A stretch of 7,037 bases of DNA from Clostridia bacterium. GTDB lineage: Bacteria > Bacillota_A > Clostridia > Oscillospirales > CAG-382. The DNA lies in contig JAGACN010000036.1 of the NCBI GenBank assembly GCA_017614095.1, forward strand, positions 1 through 7,037, in the 5' to 3' direction. The position numbers and the translations under genes are program-made. Below, piece after piece: positions 1 through 4,020 of this stretch. Below the pieces are notes generated by a model. The model was not told the DNA's origin. It did not search any database and saw nothing but the letters and a program-made list of their open reading frames with translations. Numbering within the stretch: position 1 is the stretch's first letter; each line of letters starts with the position of its first letter.

Positions 1-93
1 AGCGACGCGGATACCGTTCCGAATGTCGCTCTTCAGGAATTCCGCGAGACGCTGTACAGTCTGAGCGACAGCCTGCGCGCAAAAACAGCATAA
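1..93 (+). CDS. C-terminal end of an unidentified protein (partial)
   Basis: An open frame enters from the left edge in frame 1 and ends at the TAA at 91-93, leaving 30 residues that begin SDADTVPNVALQ and end LSDSLRAKTA. The stretch is hydrophilic, rich in Leu, Ser, Asp and Arg, and probably helical (around EFRETLYSLSDSLR). It has no motif I recognise and no function can be assigned. It counts as coding because the frame is open to the edge, the codon use (CTG, CGC, GAC) matches the neighbours, and hairpins and a new promoter follow its stop. A chance open frame of this length cannot be excluded. Confidence 0.55.
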   Translation, partial: SDADTVPNVALQEFRETLYSLSDSLRAKTA

Positions 94-195
94 CAGGACT
101 GAAGGTTGCCGCCGCATGGCGGACGATCGACCAGCAAGCGGCCGGACCCTTTCGTTTCGAGGGATCCGGCCGCTCGACATTCGGTTTGTCTCCTC
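94..195. other. Intergenic region with two GC-rich hairpins
   Basis: This gap lies between the partial upstream gene and the promoter of the AbrB/ABC operon. It contains a short hairpin with CCGCC at 109-113 pairing GGCGG at 118-122 around a GCAT loop, and a longer hairpin at 137-174 listed separately. I see no open frame with a ribosome binding site. Confidence 0.5.
137..174 (+). terminator. Strong hairpin, probable transcription terminator of the upstream gene
   Basis: The left arm 137-150 (AGCGGCCGGA plus CCCT) pairs with 160-174 over 14 base pairs with one bulged base (A164) and a 9-nt TTCGTTTCG loop. Its place after a stop codon and just before a new promoter fits a terminator. The T-tract is poor: what follows is CGACATTCGGTTTGTC, so the hairpin could instead protect the 3' end of the mRNA. 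Confidence 0.45.
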
Positions 196-224
196 TTGAC
201 AGTTGGCTTTTTTTGTGATATCGT
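196..224 (+). promoter_or_regulatory. SigA-type promoter of the AbrB/ABC operon
   Basis: A perfect -35 box TTGACA at 196-201 is followed by a 17-bp spacer holding a T7 run (208-214) and a -10 box TATCGT at 219-224. An extended -10 TG dinucleotide lies at 216-217. Transcription would start near 231, about 30 nt ahead of the regulator's start codon. The -10 matches the consensus at only four of six positions, which the perfect -35 and extended TG would offset. Confidence 0.75.
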
Positions 225-248
225 GTAAGAAAAGTAAGAATTGTAAGG
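225..248 (+). repeat. Three GTAAG(A/G) direct repeats at 9-nt spacing in the leader, candidate operator
   Basis: GTAAGA occurs at 225-230 and again at 234-239, and GTAAGG at 243-248, each exactly 9 nt apart. They run from the -10 box across the expected transcription start into the Shine-Dalgarno sequence of the AbrB-like gene. A site here could block both transcription and translation, so autoregulation by the first gene product is a reasonable guess. Chance similarity in an A/G-rich leader is the alternative. Confidence 0.35.
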
Positions 249-259
249 AGGATAACGGG

Positions 260-472
260 ATGAAAACAGTCGAAAACGGACGCTTCATCGTCAGCGTCCG
301 GATCGGGCCGAAAGGGCAGATCACGGTTCCGGTCGAGGCGCGTAAACTGTTCGGACTGCGGGAGGGGGACACGCTGATGTTCATGGGCGATAAGGAACGG
401 GGCATGGCGCTTGTCAAGGCGGACGCATTTTACAGACTGATGGGGGGAGAAGGAACGGATGAAAGCCATTGA
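260..472 (+). CDS. AbrB/SpoVT (MazE-like) swapped-hairpin transcriptional regulator
   Basis: This 70-residue protein is a predicted small dimeric DNA-binding regulator of the SpoVT-AbrB family. The domain spans roughly residues 10-55. It shows the family core GPKGQITVPVEARK followed by LFGLREGDTL, the usual G-(K/R)-(I/V)-x-(I/L)-P-x-x-x-R-x-x-(L/F)-x-(L/I)-x-x-G-D pattern. The ATG at 260 is chosen because AAGGAGG at 245-251 sits 8 nt upstream; a TTG at 203 in the same frame lies inside the promoter spacer. It is the first gene of a three-gene operon and its last 14 nt overlap the ABC ATPase start. No toxin gene is nearby, so a transcriptional regulator is more likely than an antitoxin. Control of its own transporter operon is inferred from position. 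Confidence 0.85.
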   Translation: MKTVENGRFIVSVRIGPKGQITVPVEARKLFGLREGDTLMFMGDKERGMALVKADAFYRLMGGEGTDESH

Positions 473-1193
473 GACCCGGTCTTTGCGGAAAGAGTTCAAG
501 GGGATCCCGGCGGTGGAGAGCCTGGATCTGACCGTCGAAGAAGGAGAGCTGTATGCATTGCTCGGCGTCAACGGTGCGGGCAAGACGACGACCATCAAGA
601 TGCTGACCGCCCTGACCCGTCCTACGTCCGGAGATGCGTTGGTATACGGCCATTCCGTGACGGATGAGCCGAACAAGGTCAAGGAATTGATCGATGTCTC
701 CATGCAGGAAACGGCAATCGCGCGCAAGCTGACGGTCGAAGAGAACATCGCGTTTTACGCCCGCCTGAGCGGCCAGAAGCCGGAAGAGATCGCAAAAACC
801 AAACAGACCGTCTATTCCGTATTCGGCCTTCAAAGGGAAGCAAAAAAACAGGCGGGCAAGCTGTCGGGCGGATGGCAGCGGAAACTGTCCATCGCGCTCG
901 CGCTGGTCACAAAGCCCAAGGTGCTCTTTCTGGACGAGCCGACGCTCGGTCTGGATGTCCTGGCCAGGAGAGAACTGTGGAATACGATCACCGCGCTGAA
1001 AGGGCAGATGACCATCGTCCTGACGACGCACTATATGGAGGAGGCCGAGGCGCTGGCGGACCGGATCGGCGTGATGAAGGAAGGCAGCCTTCTGTTTTCG
1101 GGCACGAAAGAGGAACTGTTCGGCCGTACGGGGAAAAGCAACGTCGAAGACGCCTTCATCGAACTGGTGACGGGAGGTGAGGAGCATGCGTGA
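459..1193 (+). CDS. ABC transporter ATP-binding protein (ABC-2 / DrrA-CcmA type)
   Basis: This 244-residue cytoplasmic ATPase should power the membrane partner encoded next. All nucleotide-binding motifs are visible: Walker A GVNGAGKTT at residues 36-44, Q-loop Gln83, signature LSGGWQ at 135-140, Walker B VLFLDE at 155-160 with catalytic Glu160, D-loop GLD at 164-166, and H-loop His191 in TTHYMEEAEAL. The length is that of a single nucleotide-binding domain with a short tail. It therefore lacks the C-terminal extension of longer DrrA-like proteins. The ATG at 459 follows a purine-rich GGGGGGAGAAGGA, is inside the end of the regulator gene and implies translational coupling. The single ATPase plus single six-helix permease is the classic ABC-2 exporter arrangement, used for drugs, peptides or lipids. 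The substrate cannot be told from sequence. Confidence 0.93.
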   Translation: MKAIETRSLRKEFKGIPAVESLDLTVEEGELYALLGVNGAGKTTTIKMLTALTRPTSGDALVYGHSVTDEPNKVKELIDVSMQETAIARKLTVEENIAFYARLSGQKPEEIAKTKQTVYSVFGLQREAKKQAGKLSGGWQRKLSIALALVTKPKVLFLDEPTLGLDVLARRELWNTITALKGQMTIVLTTHYMEEAEALADRIGVMKEGSLLFSGTKEELFGRTGKSNVEDAFIELVTGGEEHA

Positions 1194-1926
1194 GTCCGTA
1201 TCCAGAATCCGCACGCTGTGCGGCCGGAATCTTAAGGAGATCCTGCGCGATCCCATTTCGCTCCTTTTCATGATTGCGCTTCCGCTGTTCATGGAGATCC
1301 TGTTCTATTTCATCTTCCGCAATCTGACCAGCCAGTTCGAGATGAAGTATCTGGCGCCGGGCATCGTCGTCTTTTCCCAGGCGTTCCTGACTCTGTTTAC
1401 CGGATTGCTGATCGCGCTGGACAGGGGCTCATCGTTCCTGACGCGGCTGTATGTATCCCGCGCGCGCCCGTTCGAGTTCATCCTCGGCTACGCGCTCGCG
1501 GTCGTTCCCGTCGCCGCCGTTCAGTCCGTGCTGTTTTTCCTGGCCGGCGGGATCCTGGATCCGAGCATCTTCTGCGTCCGTATGATCCCGGCCGCGCTGC
1601 TGAGCGTTGTGACGTCGCTGCTGTTCATCGCATTCGGCATCCTGTTCGGGTCCCTGTGCAACGAGAAAGCGATCGGAGGTGTATCGAGCATCGTGATCAC
1701 CGGCCAGTCCGTTTTGAGCGGGATGTGGTTCCCGACGGAGGGCCTGAGCGGAGGGTTTTTGACGGTTATGAACGTGCTTCCGTTCAAGAACGCGCTGCTG
1801 ACCGTTCAGTATATGCTGAACGGCGAGGGCGAGGTCTGGAAGCCGCTCCTGATCACGCTGGCTTATACCGTCGCGATCTTCGTTGCCGCGGTTCTGGTCT
1901 TCCGTTCGCGGATGAGAGCGGATTAG
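1186..1926 (+). CDS. ABC-2 type transporter permease
   Basis: This 246-residue integral membrane protein is the partner of the preceding ATPase. I see six hydrophobic segments, near residues 25-44, 58-78, 98-120, 133-157, 163-182 and 219-239. A short basic cytoplasmic N-terminus (SRIRTLCGRNLKEILRDP) fits an ABC-2 permease. The stretch VLSGMWFPTEGL at about 176-187 is the characteristic ABC-2 element before the last helix. The ATG at 1186 is preferred over the in-frame GTG at 1177 because GGAGG at 1173-1177 lies 8 nt before it; the GTG falls within that site. It overlaps the ATPase gene by 8 nt. A homodimer of this half-size permease with two ATPase subunits is expected from the family. Substrate unknown. 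Confidence 0.9.
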   Translation: MRESVSRIRTLCGRNLKEILRDPISLLFMIALPLFMEILFYFIFRNLTSQFEMKYLAPGIVVFSQAFLTLFTGLLIALDRGSSFLTRLYVSRARPFEFILGYALAVVPVAAVQSVLFFLAGGILDPSIFCVRMIPAALLSVVTSLLFIAFGILFGSLCNEKAIGGVSSIVITGQSVLSGMWFPTEGLSGGFLTVMNVLPFKNALLTVQYMLNGEGEVWKPLLITLAYTVAIFVAAVLVFRSRMRAD

Positions 1927-1992
1927 CCCGCGGTTGCCGAACCCTTTCGGGAGCGAATTTGGAGGAAACCCCGCCAAAATACCGAAAAAATC

Positions 1993-2021
1993 TTGCTTTT
2001 TGCCCGCGGGTCTGCTACAAT
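1993..2021 (+). promoter_or_regulatory. SigA-type promoter of the 176-aa gene, possibly also of the RNA/RT unit
   Basis: TTGCTT at 1993-1998 is followed after 17 bp by TACAAT at 2016-2021, both close to consensus. The expected start is near 2028, about 25 nt before the ATG. The stretch before it (1927-1992) holds only a 5-bp hairpin, CCGAA/TTCGG at 1937-1950, without a T-tract. Termination of the ABC operon here is therefore uncertain. Confidence 0.7.
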
Positions 2022-2052
2022 GGTTGCGAAAAGAAACGCAGGAGGGAAAGGT

Positions 2053-2583
2053 ATGAGTTTGTTTTCTAAACTGTTCGGAAACGACAAGGAAGCGGAACAG
2101 GCCGCGAAAGATCTGTTTACCACCATCTTCGGCAATACGGACGGCCAGCCCCAGAATGCCGAGAAGCCGAAGGAAGAGCAGCCCGCTCAACCGTCGAACG
2201 AGCCCGCTGCGGCTGCAACGCACGTCTCCGGACCGTCCGGCTTTTCCTGGGGAGAAGATATGCCGAACGAGCCGAACCAGTTCAACTACCCCGGCGCCTA
2301 CTGGGCCTATTTCGAGGACATCTTCCGCACGGAATTCCCGGAATACCGCGTAGAGAAGAAAGACGCCTACGGCGACGCGAAACGGATCGTTTACACCTTC
2401 TACGACGGGACCCGGAAAGCACTCGTCGTCGAACTGATGGGCCAGTCCTGCGCGGCGAAGAAAACGCGCGCCGACTGCCTCAGCCAGGGGACCCCGTATC
2501 TCCGGTACTATTACAATCACGAGGGCTGGTGGAATACCCGCGCCTACGTGATCCAGCGCACCCGCGGCGCCCTTTCGAGATAA
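2053..2583 (+). CDS. Conserved hypothetical protein, 176 aa, low-complexity linker plus C-terminal globular domain
   Basis: The function is unknown. Residues 1-28 look like a short helical head (MSLFSKLFGN, then a KEAEQAAKDLFTTIF helix). Residues 31-60 are a Pro/Glu/Gln/Ala-rich flexible linker. Residues 62-176 form a compact aromatic-rich domain opening GFSWGEDMPNEPNQFNY and ending HEGWWNTRAYVIQRTRGALS. No signal peptide or membrane helix is seen. The ATG at 2053 is supported by AGGAGG at 2040-2045, 7 nt upstream, and by the promoter before it. The domain carries KALVVELMG (Glu127) and then KKTRADCLSQGTPYLRYYY, a strand-helix-strand order recalling Vsr/DUF559-like PD-(D/E)XK folds; that is a weak structural guess. 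I recall similar small proteins in Clostridia but no characterised member. It is directly upstream of the structured RNA and RT, with no clear promoter between. Confidence 0.8.
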   Translation: MSLFSKLFGNDKEAEQAAKDLFTTIFGNTDGQPQNAEKPKEEQPAQPSNEPAAAATHVSGPSGFSWGEDMPNEPNQFNYPGAYWAYFEDIFRTEFPEYRVEKKDAYGDAKRIVYTFYDGTRKALVVELMGQSCAAKKTRADCLSQGTPYLRYYYNHEGWWNTRAYVIQRTRGALSR

Positions 2584-2600
2584 CGCGGGACTTAAAACGA

Positions 2601-2741
2601 AAAAAGCAGAGAGAGAACGCTCAGCGCCTGCGGCGGACCCGGCACGGGACCATGAAACAGACTTCGCAGGCAGTCCTTCCGTGTACGGTCTGGTAGATAC
2701 CGGAATTATCCGGTATTTAACGATTTCTCTTTCTGCTTTTT
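2601..2741 (+). ncRNA. Structured RNA closed by a 17-bp stem, upstream of the reverse transcriptase (retron/DRT-like candidate)
   Basis: Positions 2601-2617 pair with 2725-2741 over 17 base pairs with one G-U (2611/2731). C2618-G2722 and G2619-C2721 can add two more pairs across a 2-nt bulge. Inside, GCCTGCG 2626-2632 pairs with CGCAGGC 2665-2671. It encloses a hairpin 2635-2651 (CCCG/CGGG around GCA, then an A-A mismatch and GG/CC). CAGAC 2658-2662 could pair with GTCTG 2688-2692 as an alternative. A perfect 8-bp hairpin lies at 2697-2716 (ATACCGGA, ATTA loop, TCCGGTAT). The RT starts 27 nt after the closing stem, the retron order of a1, msr-msd, a2, RT. I infer a template or cofactor RNA for the RT. 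The alternative is a terminator or leader: the 3' arm is T-rich and the 2697-2716 hairpin is followed by TTAACGATTT. No convincing promoter of its own is seen. The RNA ends are approximate. Confidence 0.5.
2697..2716 (+). other. Perfect 8-bp hairpin inside the putative RNA
   Basis: The arms ATACCGGA (2697-2704) and TCCGGTAT (2709-2716) are exact complements around an ATTA tetraloop. The hairpin sits just inside the 3' arm of the long closing stem. On its own it could be a modest terminator for the 176-aa gene, because TTAACGATTTCTCTTTC follows; as part of the larger fold it is the 3'-most internal stem-loop. Confidence 0.6.
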
Positions 2742-2768
2742 GTATTTTCATCCGGAGCGAAAATAAGG

Positions 2769-3977
2769 ATGTCTTTGTTGGAGTTGCTGGACAGGGAGGA
2801 GACCTGGGAGGCTTTCGCCCGCTATAGGGCGTCTTTGGCGCTGCCCAAAAAAGAGGCGGCGGATTTGGCGCGCTTTATCCGGGAAAAACATTACCGGACC
2901 GTCTGCCGGTCCATTGAAGCAGGAGAGCCGTTTCCGCTTCCCCGCAAGGCCGTCATCAGCAAGATGAGCGCGTCCAAGAAACGGGTCGTGTACATCTATC
3001 CGGAACCCGAAAACACCTTCTTGAAGGGATTGACCCATCTGCTTTTGCGGACGTACGACGGCCTGTTTACGGAAGATCTGTATTCCTTCCGGCCGGGACG
3101 GACGGCTCAGAAGGCCGTCCGCAGGCTGATCCGGACGGAAGGCGTCGGCAGCTGGTACGCCTACAAGGCGGATATCCACGATTATTTCAATTCGATCCCG
3201 GTCGGCCGGCTTCTCCCGCTTCTGCGGGACGCGCTGAGAGGCGACCCGGAACTGTACGCGTTCCTGTCCGGACTGCTGACCGAGAGCAGAGTGCTCGAAC
3301 GGGGAAAAGTGACGGAAGAGCGGAAAGGCATCATGGCCGGAACGCCGCTTTCCGCGTTCTACGCGAATCTGTATCTTTCCGGACTGGACGAATGGGTCCG
3401 CGGGCAGAACGTCCCCTACGCACGCTATTCGGACGACATGATCCTGTTCGCGCCGTCAAAAGAGGAGACGGAGCGGTACGCGGGTTTGCTGAAGGAGCGC
3501 CTGGCTGCCTGCGGACTGGAAATGAATCCTGCGAAGGAGCGCCTGTATGCGCCGGAAGAGGGGTTCGTCTTCCTGGGATTCGAAGTGCGCGGGAACAGGG
3601 TGGACATCGCGCCGGCCACCTGCGACAAACTGAAAGGGAAAATGCGGCGGAAACGGGACGCGCTGCAGCGCTGGAAAAAGCGCGGCGGGTACACCGGCGA
3701 GCAGGCCGCATCTGCGTTTATCCGGGTGTTCAACCGGAAACTGCTGGAAAACGCGCAGGACAACGATCTGACTTGGAGCAACTGGTTTTTCGCCGTCATC
3801 AATACGACGGACCGTTTGCACGAGATCGATTTGTACGCGCAGGACTGCATCCGGTTCCTGATCAGCGGAACGCATACGAAAGCGCGGTTCAACGCGCGCT
3901 ACGAAGATCTCAAGCGGCTGGGCTATCGAAGCCTCGTTCATGCCTACTATGCATATTCGAAGAAAGAAAACGACTGA
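2769..3977 (+). CDS. Free-standing reverse transcriptase (RNA-directed DNA polymerase), unassigned group
   Basis: This complete 402-residue protein carries the ordered RT fingers-palm motifs. They are KKRVVYIYP at 70-78, DLYSFRPGRTAQKAV at 103-117, motif A YKADIHDYFNSI with Asp135, motif B GIMAGTPLSAFYANLYL at 187-203, motif C YARYSDDMILF with Asp222/Asp223, EMNPAK with Lys256, and FVFLGFEV at 266-273. Residues about 280-400 form a basic thumb-like tail with LTWSNWFFAVINT and YEDLKRLGYRSLVHAYY. All three catalytic aspartates are present, so it should be active. There is no HNH endonuclease, Cas1 or maturase signature. I see no retron VTG after the FLGFEV motif. The ATG follows GGAG at 2754-2757 at 11 nt, a rather long spacing. 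The structured RNA lies just upstream. I recall related clostridial proteins often labelled group II intron RT/maturase, which I consider misleading here. GC-rich codon use matches the neighbours. Confidence 0.92.
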   Translation: MSLLELLDREETWEAFARYRASLALPKKEAADLARFIREKHYRTVCRSIEAGEPFPLPRKAVISKMSASKKRVVYIYPEPENTFLKGLTHLLLRTYDGLFTEDLYSFRPGRTAQKAVRRLIRTEGVGSWYAYKADIHDYFNSIPVGRLLPLLRDALRGDPELYAFLSGLLTESRVLERGKVTEERKGIMAGTPLSAFYANLYLSGLDEWVRGQNVPYARYSDDMILFAPSKEETERYAGLLKERLAACGLEMNPAKERLYAPEEGFVFLGFEVRGNRVDIAPATCDKLKGKMRRKRDALQRWKKRGGYTGEQAASAFIRVFNRKLLENAQDNDLTWSNWFFAVINTTDRLHEIDLYAQDCIRFLISGTHTKARFNARYEDLKRLGYRSLVHAYYAYSKKEND

Positions 3978-4014
3978 GGGGCGTTCCGTGCCGCAGGCGG
4001 GCCCCGGAGGAGGG
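3978..4014 (+). promoter_or_regulatory. Short gap with GC-rich hairpin and strong SD for the GGDEF/EAL gene
   Basis: GGGGC at 3978-3982, directly after the RT stop, pairs with GCCCC at 4001-4005. A smaller GCC-GCA-GGC hairpin (3990-3998) lies inside. GGAGGAGGG at 4006-4014 begins right at the foot of this stem, giving AGGAGG 7 nt before the ATG at 4021. The stem has no T-tract, so it is a poor terminator and the two genes are probably co-transcribed. Confidence 0.45.
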
Positions 4015-4020
4015 AATGGA

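Noticed and set aside
203..259. TTG start giving a 19-residue N-terminal extension of the AbrB-like protein
   Set aside because: The TTG lies inside the promoter spacer; the ATG at 260 has an ideal AAGGAGG and matches the usual length of the family.
414..1292. 292-codon open frame on the - strand
   Set aside because: It is antisense to the ABC ATPase, whose motifs are complete, so it is a shadow.
2652..2696. 14-codon ORF starting ATG (MKQTSQAVLPCTVW) inside the putative RNA
   Set aside because: It has no convincing ribosome binding site and lies within the predicted paired regions; ATG-started ORFs this short arise by chance.
1429..2751. 440-codon open frame on the - strand
   Set aside because: It lies opposite the permease, the 176-aa gene and the RNA region, crosses two good + strand promoters/SD sites, and shows no domain; it is an antisense shadow.
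2601..3977. Group II intron with its maturase
   Set aside because: No maturase RGW-type X signature or HNH endonuclease is present, and no domain V-like hairpin follows the ORF. CGTGTACGG at 2680-2688 only superficially recalls a domain V arm and lacks the partner strand.
2053..4020. Diversity-generating retroelement
   Set aside because: I see no template/variable repeat pair with adenine-specific mismatches, no Avd-like gene and no C-type lectin target in the window; targets outside it cannot be excluded.
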